A stretch of 19,219 nucleotides of DNA from Eggerthellaceae bacterium (GTDB lineage: Bacteria > Actinomycetota > Coriobacteriia > Coriobacteriales > Eggerthellaceae). Shown in pieces: positions 1 through 7,800 of the stretch. The stretch is taken from assembly GCA_017459485.1 (NCBI GenBank), contig JAFUCW010000036.1, positions 1 to 19,219 of the forward strand. Reading direction: 5' to 3'. Every line of letters starts with the position of its first letter. Positions within the stretch are counted from its first letter, which is position 1. The translations under genes were made by a program, and so were the position numbers. Below the pieces are notes generated by a model that was not told the DNA's origin, searched no databases, and saw only the letters and a program-made list of their open reading frames with translations.

Positions 1-346
1 GTATCGTAACGAAGATAGGAGTGGTGTTGAGTAGCACCACCGTGACGGACGCCCCGAATTCTGCCAGACACACTGTATAGAGGTAGTTGAACACCGTCAC
101 GCCGACAACGCCCATGACAGCGAACATCCACAGGTCCCGCAGCCGAACACGCAGAAAATCGCGCTTGAACAGGACCAAGAAGGCGGCAAGAAGCACGGTC
201 GCCGCCGACATGCGGACAAAGAGGATTCCCGCGGGGGACAATCCCGCCTCAAGCAACGGCACCAGAAACAGGCTCATGCAGCCCCAAAAGGTGCCAGCGG
301 CGAGTACGCTTATGGTCGCACGTGTCTTCTCCAAGGGAACCCCCAC
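1..346 (-). CDS. EamA/DMT-family transporter, N-terminal part (runs off window)
   Basis: Minus-strand translation from a GTG at 346 gives about 115 residues, then the window ends. Four hydrophobic segments follow one another, roughly residues 10-30, 37-56, 68-90 and 96-115. The pattern fits the first half of an EamA domain: a TFWG motif in helix 1, FVRMSAA at the start of helix 2, YLYTVCLAEFGAS in helix 3 and LNTTPIF in helix 4. DMT/EamA proteins are usually about 300 aa with ten helices, so about two thirds is missing. The family exports amino acids, metabolites or drugs; the substrate cannot be told here. GTG is chosen because GGGGAGGGG lies just upstream; a TTG at 334 is the alternative. 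The gene diverges from a MerR regulator that may control it. Confidence 0.8.
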   Translation of the reverse strand, partial: MGVPLEKTRATISVLAAGTFWGCMSLFLVPLLEAGLSPAGILFVRMSAATVLLAAFLVLFKRDFLRVRLRDLWMFAVMGVVGVTVFNYLYTVCLAEFGASVTVVLLNTTPIFVTI

Positions 347-411
347 GCCCCTCCCCGCAACGGCAAGTCCGCACGCAAACCAGGGAAGAGCCCCCAATTG
401 TACGACTACGA

Positions 412-442
412 TTTCATGATAAACTCTCATATCGTATAAGAG
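412..442 (+). promoter_or_regulatory. Promoter and dyad operator between the exporter and the MerR gene
   Basis: An imperfect 19-bp dyad at 424-442 has perfect outer arms (CTCT/AGAG) and matching inner ATA/TAT around a short centre. It overlaps a possible -10 (TATAAG, 435-440) that lies 17 bp after a weak -35 (TTTCAT, 412-417) for the plus-strand regulator. MerR-family proteins typically bind dyads lying within a promoter, so this is the likely operator for autoregulation and control of the divergent exporter. The dyad is seen directly; the promoter hexamers are weak and inferred. Confidence 0.5.
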
Positions 443-454
443 ACAAGGTTTGGC

Positions 455-1273
455 GTGCCTTCTCCGCGACATAACTATTTCAACATCGGCGAGTTCTCGA
501 AGCTTTCGCGCTGCAGCATCGTTTCGCTGCGCTACTACGAAAAGATCGGGGCTCTTATACCTGCGTACGTGGACGAAAAGACGCGGTACCGCTACTACAC
601 CTTGCAACAGCTGCACCAGGCGCGGCTCATACGCATCTGCATCGATGCAGGCGTTTCCCCCAAGCTGCTTTCGGAATACCTGAACAAGCGGGACTCGCTC
701 GACTTCAACGAGATCATGGACATATTCTCGAGCAAGGCGGACGAGATGTTGCGCAGGGCCTACGCGAACAAGATACTCATCGCCTCGCACAAAGAGGAGT
801 ACCGCCGCTCCCTGAAGGTGGCCTCCGAAGAGCCTTCGTGGGCAACAAGCCTGCCCCTGACCATCCTCATGCTGAAAACGAAACTGCACGACAACGCCTT
901 CGACTACCAGGAGTACCTGCACTCTGTCAGCGCCATCGTCAACATTTCCCGCGACCTAGGATTGACCACCCTTTCCCAACAGGGCCTGCGGCGCGGAAAG
1001 GACGGCAAATGGTACGCCTACCTTTCCGTTCAGCCCGAGCCGAACCTGGAAGAGCGCGTCGTAGAAAACGGGAAGATGATCGTCTACGAGGTGCCGACCG
1101 TGCCCCGCCTAAGCCAGGCGATCCACGGCAAGACCATGGAGGAATGCTTCGAAACGGCGTGCTCGACTTTCCCTGCCGAAGAGATTACGTGGTTCACCGA
1201 ACTGTGGACCTACACCATGGTGACCGGCGTAAACGCTCTCGAAGTCACGCTGCGCGACACCGCCTTGGAATAG
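455..1273 (+). CDS. MerR-family transcriptional regulator with C-terminal effector-like domain
   Basis: This 272-aa protein starts at GTG with an AAGG ribosome binding site about 6 bases upstream. Residues about 8-45 carry the MerR winged-helix signature: NIGEFSKLS, then SLRYYEKIGAL, a proline, and DEKTRYRYY. A helical linker (about 80-125), normally the dimerising coiled coil, comes next. A C-terminal region of about 140 residues is rich in Tyr, Trp and Glu and ends in a Trp-Phe-Thr-Glu-Leu-Trp cluster. That resembles the GyrI-like/BmrR-type drug-binding half of larger MerR activators more than a metal-sensing tail, since no Cys-rich metal loop is seen. The divergent position suggests it controls the neighbouring exporter in response to a small hydrophobic compound. 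The DNA-binding half is secure; the effector assignment is inferred. Confidence 0.88.
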   Translation: MPSPRHNYFNIGEFSKLSRCSIVSLRYYEKIGALIPAYVDEKTRYRYYTLQQLHQARLIRICIDAGVSPKLLSEYLNKRDSLDFNEIMDIFSSKADEMLRRAYANKILIASHKEEYRRSLKVASEEPSWATSLPLTILMLKTKLHDNAFDYQEYLHSVSAIVNISRDLGLTTLSQQGLRRGKDGKWYAYLSVQPEPNLEERVVENGKMIVYEVPTVPRLSQAIHGKTMEECFETACSTFPAEEITWFTELWTYTMVTGVNALEVTLRDTALE

Positions 1274-1321
1274 CGGTCTTGCATCTGGTGCGGAGGTATG
1301 CGCTTGTAGGGGTGTCCAGTG

Positions 1322-2047
1322 CTAGCGGTTGCGGGTGCCGCGGACGATGCCGAAGGCAATGCCCGCAATGAGCGCTGCCGCTACAGCAAAAACGATGAAA
1401 AGCACCCAGGGCATGGAGACGCTGCTCTCTTCGGTAACATCCGCACCGCCAACGGCAGATGGGGCGGAGCTTGCCGCACCCGAACCACCAGATGCGCTAC
1501 TGCCCGATTCCGTCCCCGTCGCCGCACTGGTCCCCGAAGAACCTGCAGCCGACGAAGAGGAAGCGCCCGACGAAAGCGCACTTGGGTCGAAGTCCTGCAC
1601 GCTTGCCAAGTCGACGGTAAGAGTGTAGTCCACTTCGTGCGGCTCGGACATAGCAGTAGTGTCGCCGACCACGTCATACGGTTCGTCGAAGGCGACCACC
1701 GGAATCAAGAACACCGAATTGCCGCTGGGGTTCACAGGCAGGTACTGCTTGCCAGCCACCACCATGTAGTCGTAGTTTGAGCTTGACCATTCGACTGCCA
1801 CCGCGGCCTTGCCGTTGAGCACGGAGAGTTTCGCTGGAGACATGACGCTTGCACGACCCGAACCGCCCCCAAGCTCCACATCCACGACGTATTCGCCGTC
1901 GTCCATGTCCACGGCGACCGCGTCGTCGTAGGGACTGCTCGAAACCGGCTCGCCTTTGGCCCATGCCATCCCTGGCACGGAAAGCATCAAGCACATCAAA
2001 AGCGCCAATGCGCCAAGCTTCGTCTTGTTCTGCACTCCTTGCAGCAT
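1322..2047 (-). CDS. Membrane-anchored surface protein with one NEAT-like domain
   Basis: This 241-aa protein starts at ATG 2047, after AAGGGAGAAG; an open frame continues upstream but has no comparable start signal. A signal peptide ends near residue 30 (AWA). Residues about 47-148 form one beta-rich domain starting DDGEYVVDVEL, with NYDYMVVAGKQYLPVN, NSVFLIPVVAF and a closing HEVDYTLTVD strand. This layout resembles NEAT (iron-transport-associated) domains and relatives beside metal-complex transporters. The Tyr-rich strand is the usual ligand contact in NEAT proteins. A Ser/Gly/Ala linker (150-205) leads to a C-terminal helix (212-234) with a basic tail. It is the last gene of the riboswitch-headed unit, 243 bases after the ExbD-like gene, so it may be the membrane-proximal acceptor of a relay. 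The ligand is unproven; the operon points to a corrinoid, the fold to heme or another tetrapyrrole. Confidence 0.8.
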   Translation of the reverse strand: MLQGVQNKTKLGALALLMCLMLSVPGMAWAKGEPVSSSPYDDAVAVDMDDGEYVVDVELGGGSGRASVMSPAKLSVLNGKAAVAVEWSSSNYDYMVVAGKQYLPVNPSGNSVFLIPVVAFDEPYDVVGDTTAMSEPHEVDYTLTVDLASVQDFDPSALSSGASSSSAAGSSGTSAATGTESGSSASGGSGAASSAPSAVGGADVTEESSVSMPWVLFIVFAVAAALIAGIAFGIVRGTRNR

Positions 2048-2202
2048 CGTCTTCTCCCTTCGGCGGACACACAAACGTGACCTCGTTCGCGAATCGCTCC
2101 TGCTTCTCTCGTACGTGACTAATACTAGACCTAACAGCGGATTTGTGCCAGCATTGCAACTCTTCCCCTGCTCGCTCAAGTGGAGGCAAAACAGAGGGTG
2201 AC

Positions 2203-2267
2203 TTTGTGTTCCAAGCTCCCGATTGCAAGCAGTGCCCGAAACGCAAGAGCAGTGCGTGGAACACAAA
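2203..2267. repeat. 11-bp perfect inverted repeat in the gap before the 241-aa gene
   Basis: TTTGTGTTCCA (2203-2213) and TGGAACACAAA (2257-2267) are exact reverse complements separated by 43 bases. The spacer holds two GCAGTGC-like direct repeats. The element lies in the 243-base gap between the ExbD-like gene (ends 2291) and the 241-aa gene (starts 2047). It could be a structured RNA that sets differential expression of the last gene, or a protein-binding site. No U-run follows on the minus strand, so it is not a typical terminator. Nothing else is recognised in this gap. Confidence 0.6.
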
Positions 2268-2290
2268 ACCCGTCCCTGCGTTACGCGTAT

Positions 2291-2611
2291 TTAGCGCTCG
2301 CCATCCACGAAATAGTATCGTTCGGTTGCCGGATCGTAGTATACAACCCCTTGCCGTTCGTATCCGCTGTCTATTTCACCGTCGTCGTCGGCGTCCAGGT
2401 TCACCTCGATACCGACGATATCCTCGTTTTCGTCTACGGGCTGCATGGGCTGGGTCAAATCCAGCCCATAGTGCGAAATAAGCGCAACAAGAATGCCAAG
2501 CATCAGCACCAGCATGCAGTCGGCAATGTTGACGACGTTTGCGCTGGGGTTGACGTCTTCTTCAGTTGCCTGCGAACGCGCAAGCGCACGCCCATGGCGC
2601 CGTCTGATCAT
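2291..2611 (-). CDS. ExbD/TolR-like small membrane protein (DUF2149-like), motor partner
   Basis: This 106-aa protein starts at an ATG overlapping the stop of the upstream ExbB-like gene (ATGA), which implies translational coupling. It has a basic N-terminus (MIRRRHGR), an NPSANVVNIADCMLVLMLG entry and a single membrane helix at about residues 30-47. Asp31 sits at the helix start, where ExbD/TolR/MotB proteins carry the proton-carrying Asp. The NPxxNVxNxxD pattern and small size recall DUF2149 proteins paired with MotA/ExbB channels in archaea and anaerobic bacteria. The extracellular tail (50-106) is short and acidic (NLDADDDGEIDSG) and ends in a Tyr-rich YYDPATERYYFVDGER stretch. It is shorter than ExbD (about 140 aa) and seems to lack the full periplasmic domain. 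The acidic loop could bind a cation or contact a partner (inference). Confidence 0.78.
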   Translation of the reverse strand: MIRRRHGRALARSQATEEDVNPSANVVNIADCMLVLMLGILVALISHYGLDLTQPMQPVDENEDIVGIEVNLDADDDGEIDSGYERQGVVYYDPATERYYFVDGER

Positions 2612-3399
2612 GCGTTCCCTCCTTGGTTCGCGGCTGGGGCCTGCCCACCTGCAGCGGAAGGCGCATTGTGCGACGCGGCGGAAACCTCCGAAGCAAGTGC
2701 CTGCTGGGCAGCAGATGCGGGGGCAGCAGAAGCACCCGCACCGTTCGCAGCCTTTGGCGTAGCGCCGTCGGCATGCATCTGCGCGACAGCACCGTTGTTA
2801 GCTGCCTCCAAAACGCATTCTGCGGCCGATTCGAATGCGGCGCTGTACTTCGCATACCAGGCCTTACGCAAGGTCGAAACAGCCAATGCCACAACTGCCA
2901 CAACCAGCCCGAGCACCGTAGTGTCGAAGGCCACCATAAGACTTTCTGCCAGTATTTCTGTATCCCCTTCTCCTATGCCCACGATACCAGGGCCCAGGGG
3001 GATCAACGTGCCCATCAGGCCCAGCATAGGAGCAATCTTGGCGATAAGGTCAGTCGCCTTCACGCGATTATCGTAGATAGTCTGCTCTTGCGCCACGATG
3101 TTAACCGCCATGGACTCTCGCTCAACAGGCGTGGCGGATGGATGTTTGAGCAGCTCCACCAATGCATTCTTTTGCCGGCGCAGCATGCCGCTTTCCATTA
3201 CGACCTTCTCCACGTCGGAGTCCGCCCGCACGTCGTCGACCAGCTGAGGGACGTTCAGCTTGAAATAGCGGCGTTCGGTGAAGAACTCGGCGATGAGCAT
3301 GCCCACTACAAAGACCATGACAATTACGAGGGCGATAAGCGCCACGACCACCGGCCCTTGCAACGAGCTCGAGAGGATATGCATAATGTCGATTAGCAT
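2608..3399 (-). CDS. MotA/TolQ/ExbB-family proton channel protein
   Basis: This 263-aa protein starts at ATG 3399 after AAAGGA. Helix 1 is at about 14-38. A cytoplasmic loop follows (40-115), then a helix pair at about 117-143 and 152-178 with the family signature: APMLGLMGTLIPLGPGI, then AFDTTVLGLVVAVVAL. The Thr in GLMGT and the DTT motif match the conserved polar residues lining the ExbB/TolQ/MotA proton path. Residues 200-263 form an Ala/Gly/Gln-rich tail with no fold visible, an unusual extension. ExbB-type proteins form a pentamer around ExbD helices and turn proton flow into motion. It overlaps the ExbD-like gene by four bases and lies 62 bases after a surface-protein gene of the same unit. 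In diderms the partner is TonB or TolA; no such protein is visible here. Confidence 0.88.
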   Translation of the reverse strand: MLIDIMHILSSSLQGPVVVALIALVIVMVFVVGMLIAEFFTERRYFKLNVPQLVDDVRADSDVEKVVMESGMLRRQKNALVELLKHPSATPVERESMAVNIVAQEQTIYDNRVKATDLIAKIAPMLGLMGTLIPLGPGIVGIGEGDTEILAESLMVAFDTTVLGLVVAVVALAVSTLRKAWYAKYSAAFESAAECVLEAANNGAVAQMHADGATPKAANGAGASAAPASAAQQALASEVSAASHNAPSAAGGQAPAANQGGNA

Positions 3400-3461
3400 C
3401 TATGTTTTCCTTTCACATTACGTTCACAGGCATCGGGGCAGCAGACGCACAACACGCTGGA

Positions 3462-4847
3462 CTACCCTAATCCACGTCTAAATCCTACCGCACGCCATAG
3501 GATGCCCAAGGCACAAATGCCCGATGTCACCAGCGACAGTACCTGAAGCGGAGTCAACCCCGCGGCGGCCTCTTCGATTTCGACAAGATCCATGGGGTCG
3601 CCGTCGCCGTCGGGAGTATCGAAGCCAGCCATAGTCATCGCGATTCCCCGCTTGGTCTCCTTGCTGCTCTGGCTGCCCGACTCCTCGTCTGCAGAACTGG
3701 AGCTGTCTGCACCATCCTCCGACGAGCCTTCGTCAGCCTCCACGCTGGACCCTGCTTCTTCAGAGCCCGCTGCGCCCGACTCGCCCCCTGCACTCGAGCT
3801 GCTGGTTTGTCCTTGCACTACTGCAGATGCCATGCCACCGGAATTCGCAGCTGGCGTGCTTTGGTCGTCTCCGGACCCGTCGTCGGCATTGCGCGAAACG
3901 TTGCCGGAAGCCGACGCAGCGGACGAGCCGGAGGAATCCTGACCGTCGCCTGCGCCCGGTTCGCCTGAACCGCCTTCGGAAGAGTCGGATTCGCCCGATT
4001 GCCCCGAACCATCCGCGTCTTCGCCAGGCGCAGTTTCGTTCCAGAGGGCGTTGACCATAAGGTCGCTGCCAACCTGTTCGAAGGAGACATCCCAACCAGC
4101 GAACTCGAACCCTTCCCGCACGGGAGACTCCGGAGCAGCAGCCGCAGAGCCTGCTGCAACCGACTGCGTCGAAAGCACGTTGCCTATGCCGTCGGTAAAC
4201 GTGACTGTGTACTGTGCAGGCGCCTTGGCGGCCTCTATGGCAGCAAGGGTGTCTGCCGTGGGAATGAACACCACCTGACGCGTGTACCACTGGGACCGAT
4301 CCGCGTTACCGCCGGAAAACGTCGCCATCGTCACGGGCGAATTCAGGGCGGGTATGGAAATGCTGAACCGGTGCGGCACGTATCCAGACGCGGGGTCCCC
4401 TGCCAGGTAGCTCGGCGAAGTCTGCGTGCCGTCGCCAGGGGCAAGAGCGGCCGCCTCTTCTGCGGTGCCGGGATAGTAGAGGTACGTGTAGGCCTTCGAC
4501 ATGAAGAATTCGACGTAGATGGTATTGCCTTGGCGCATGATGAGCGCACGTTCCTTGTTGGTCTGGTTGTCGCAGTCCACAGCGTTTTCGTACATGACGC
4601 ACATGCGCGACGTAGTGCGCGCCACAACACGCAGGATCTGCCCTTCGGGAATGTCCGCCGGGTAGATGACGTCGCCAATAGAGTAGCCTCCGCCTTCAAG
4701 CTCCTGCGTCGCAGGGTAGGAATCTGCGGGCTCGTTGAAAAGCGCGAGCGCAGGAGCGGGGAACGCAACGAGCAATGCAGCGAACGCGCATGCAGCAAGG
4801 ACCGCAGCGAAGCGGATTCGCACCTTCTGCAGAGAACCGAACGCCAT
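3462..4847 (-). CDS. Membrane-anchored surface protein: NEAT-like domain plus one InlB-type repeat
   Basis: This protein has 461 aa from ATG 4847; an ATG six codons upstream (4865) overlaps the previous stop and is possible, but 4847 has GGGGAG upstream. A signal peptide ends near residue 36 (ALA). Residues about 48-198 form a NEAT-like domain. It contains RMCVMYENAVDCDN with two Cys and two Met, then YLYYPGTAEEAAAL, then QWYTRQVVFIP as closing strand. One Listeria-Bacteroides (InlB B-type) repeat follows (212-270: VTFTDGIGN then GFEFAGWD). A long Ser/Gly/Asp/Glu linker (272-398) resembles a wall-spanning stalk. A C-terminal helix at about 431-452 anchors it in the membrane. No LPxTG motif is seen. 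It follows the 1322-aa gene without a gap and precedes the ExbB gene, so it is probably co-transcribed and part of the same receptor set. Confidence 0.85.
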   Translation of the reverse strand: MAFGSLQKVRIRFAAVLAACAFAALLVAFPAPALALFNEPADSYPATQELEGGGYSIGDVIYPADIPEGQILRVVARTTSRMCVMYENAVDCDNQTNKERALIMRQGNTIYVEFFMSKAYTYLYYPGTAEEAAALAPGDGTQTSPSYLAGDPASGYVPHRFSISIPALNSPVTMATFSGGNADRSQWYTRQVVFIPTADTLAAIEAAKAPAQYTVTFTDGIGNVLSTQSVAAGSAAAAPESPVREGFEFAGWDVSFEQVGSDLMVNALWNETAPGEDADGSGQSGESDSSEGGSGEPGAGDGQDSSGSSAASASGNVSRNADDGSGDDQSTPAANSGGMASAVVQGQTSSSSAGGESGAAGSEEAGSSVEADEGSSEDGADSSSSADEESGSQSSKETKRGIAMTMAGFDTPDGDGDPMDLVEIEEAAAGLTPLQVLSLVTSGICALGILWRAVGFRRGLG

Positions 4848-4852
4848 GGCCC

Positions 4853-7800
4853 TTATGCTCCCCATACGCCCTGGAGGCTTGTGGCTCTGGCAGCATTGCG
4901 ACGTTCGCGCTGCGCAAAACGACAGGCGAACGCCAAAGCGCCCAACGACGTCGCAAGCAGGGCAATGCCCACAACGGCGGGCAACAGGCTTGCCTGCGGC
5001 GCAGGGGCAATCTCCGATTCGTACACAAGCGCATCTAGGGCGGCTACGTCGTCGGAATCCGAAGCGTTGCGGTTGCGAGAGCTCGAACTGCCTGCTGTGC
5101 CGGCAGCAGCCGCATCCTTCTTGCTGCTCGATGCTGCGGCGGAAGTGGCCTTGCTGCTCTCTTTAGCACTTGAACTGGAGCTGGCAGCCGAAGAGGAGCT
5201 TGACCCGCTCCGGGAACTTAAGGATTGCGTGCCGCTGGCAGAAGAAGCGGCTGCCTGCGACTGCACGGAGCCACCCGCCAACCCCAGCGAAGGAGTCGTG
5301 TTGCCGCCGCCTGCGACCTGCCCTGCAGACCCGGAACCCGAACCGCCGCCAGACCCGCCGGAGTTGTCCGCTCCGCCCGAAGCGTCTGCTGCGCCTTCAG
5401 AGCTGCCGCCTTCGGCCTTGCCTCCCTTGCCCTGAGACTCATTCGAGTCGTTGCCTTTTGCGTCCTTGCCGTTGCCCGACCCATCCTTGGAGTCGTCGGT
5501 TTGCTCTTCTTTGGGAGCGTCGGGCTGCGCGTTCGCCTCGTCGATGGTGACGATCATTTCGTAGGTAATCGCATCGGTTTCCGACGTAGCTTCCTTGCCC
5601 TTTACAGAGAAGTAGAAGGTCGTGTTCAGGTCTACAGGGATCTGGTAGTACGAATGGTCGTTGGGGAACGTGCCGTCGCCGGTGTTGCGGTTCTTGTACT
5701 CCTTGCCGTCCATGTGCAGCGTGTCGGACGCGTTGGAGTCGTGCTCGATTATGGCCATAGCGCGGCCGTCCTTCACCACCACTTGGTAGATGAGGAACTT
5801 CTTGTTGCGCGGGGAGCGGCTCTTGCCCATGTTGGAATCGGAGGCAACCTTGCTCGCACCAGAATAGGTGCCGTCTGCGAGCGTAGTGGCATCGTCTAAG
5901 CCTGCCAGCGCGTTGATCGCCCATACGTTGTTTTCCAAGTAGCGCCCGTAGGTGCGGCTGGACCGGATAAGGCTGTCGGGGTTGGTTTCCTTGTTGTCCG
6001 GTTGCGGCGGGTCGTAGTCGCCGTCAAGCACGTTTTGAAGGTTTTGGGGCAGGGAATCGTAGGCGGCTTTCGCCATGGCAATGGATCCGTCTGCGTCTCC
6101 AGTGACCGCATAAGGGTCGCTTTCCAGCGCGGCGATAAGCACCTTCACCAGCCACATGCGCTCGTCGGCGGTCAACTGGCTTTGCAGGTCGGCGGGCAGC
6201 GCGTTGTATGCCTTGCCTGCCGCCTGGATGTCGACGCTGGTCTTTGTGACAGTGCGCGGGTCTTTGGGCAGCTTGTTGATGAGCGCACGCGCGTTAGCAA
6301 CCAGCGCGTTTTCGTCCGGTGCGACTTCCACCTTCTTCCATTGCGCCTCTACCGTGGCGTCCGCCTTCACGTTCGCGTACGTCCCGTTCCAGCCCTCGAA
6401 CGAATATCCTTCACGCGTCGGGTCGTCCGGCGGCGTGGCAGACCCGCCGTATTCGACAGTTTCGTCTTTCAGCGTGTTGCCCTGCCCGTCGGAAAACGTT
6501 ACGGTGTAGGTGGCAATCGCCCACACTGCGTTGATCGTCGTATCCGAAGCAATCGGCCCAAGGGCAGCGTCCCATTCCTTGAACGTGTAGCCTTCGCGGT
6601 CAACCGAAGGCTCGGTGGCGCTGGACCCGTATTCGACGGTCTGGGTCGACACCACCGTTCCCTGCCCGTCGGTGAAGGTGACCTTGTAGGTTTTGGGTTT
6701 CCACACTGCATTGATGGTGGTGTCTGCCACAATCCCGTCGAAGGGAGCGTCCCATTCCTTGAACGTGTAGCCTTCGCGTTCGGGAACTGCGGGCGGCGCT
6801 GCCGCGCTTCCGTACTCCACGCTCTGGGTGCCTAGTTCGCCACCTTGGCCGTCGGTGAAGGTGACCTTGTAGCTGTTTATGGCCCACGTCGCGTTGACCA
6901 CAACGTCGCCCTTGATGCTGGAGAATTCTCGGTCCCAACCGGCAAACGTGTAGCCTTCGCGCACAGGATCGGCCGGCGCCGTTGCCGCCTGCTCGTACGC
7001 CACGCTCTGGGACTTGATCTCTTTGCCCTGGCCGTCGGTGAAGGAAACCGTGTAGGTCTTGGGCTCCCATTGCGCGTTGACCGTCAGGTCTTCCGTCACC
7101 TTGGCAAAGCCCTTGTCCCAACCGACGAACGTGTAGCCCATGCGCGTCGGGTTGTCGGGCGCAGGCGCTGCGGCGCCTTCCTTCACGCGAGGTGACGCAT
7201 ACGTGTAGCCGTTGCCGTCGGTGAAGCTGACCGTGTAGTACGTCACGCCGGGCTCCAGCCACACGGCAAGGACTATCGTATTGCGCGTGATGTTGTCGAA
7301 CGAAACGGGGTCCCAACCGCCGAACACCCATCCTTCGCGCGTGGGGTCTTCGGGCGCCGTTGCTCCTTTACCGTGTTCGACCTCTTCTTCTTTCAGCAGC
7401 TTGCCATAGTCGCTCTCTTGAGTGCCGTCGTTGTAGTAGAACGACACTTTGTACTTCTTCAAGGACCATTTCGCGTTGACTGTCAGGTTACCCGTGATTT
7501 TGGAGAAATCCTTGTCCCAGCCGCCGAATACGTACCCTTCGCGCTTGGGGTCCGCAGGGGCCTTTGCCGCTGCACCGTATTCCACGGTTTGAGTCGTCTT
7601 GCCGCCAATGCCGTCGTCGAATGTTACCGTGTACGTGCGCTTTTTGGACGTGAACTTCGCCGTGTACGTCGCGTCCGCCGTGGCAGCCTTCACTGTGGGA
7701 TCCCACCCGCTAAACGTGTAGGTGTATTCTGCCGTTTGGGCTTTGGTGGGAGTGCCGCCAGGATACGCTGGCAAAGTGTTGTAGTCGGCCTGACTGGTGG

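Noticed and set aside
2048..2266. Upstream extension of the 241-aa gene to 2266
   Set aside because: The extension translates to Cys/Arg-rich sequence ahead of a clear signal peptide, and the best ribosome binding site is before 2047.
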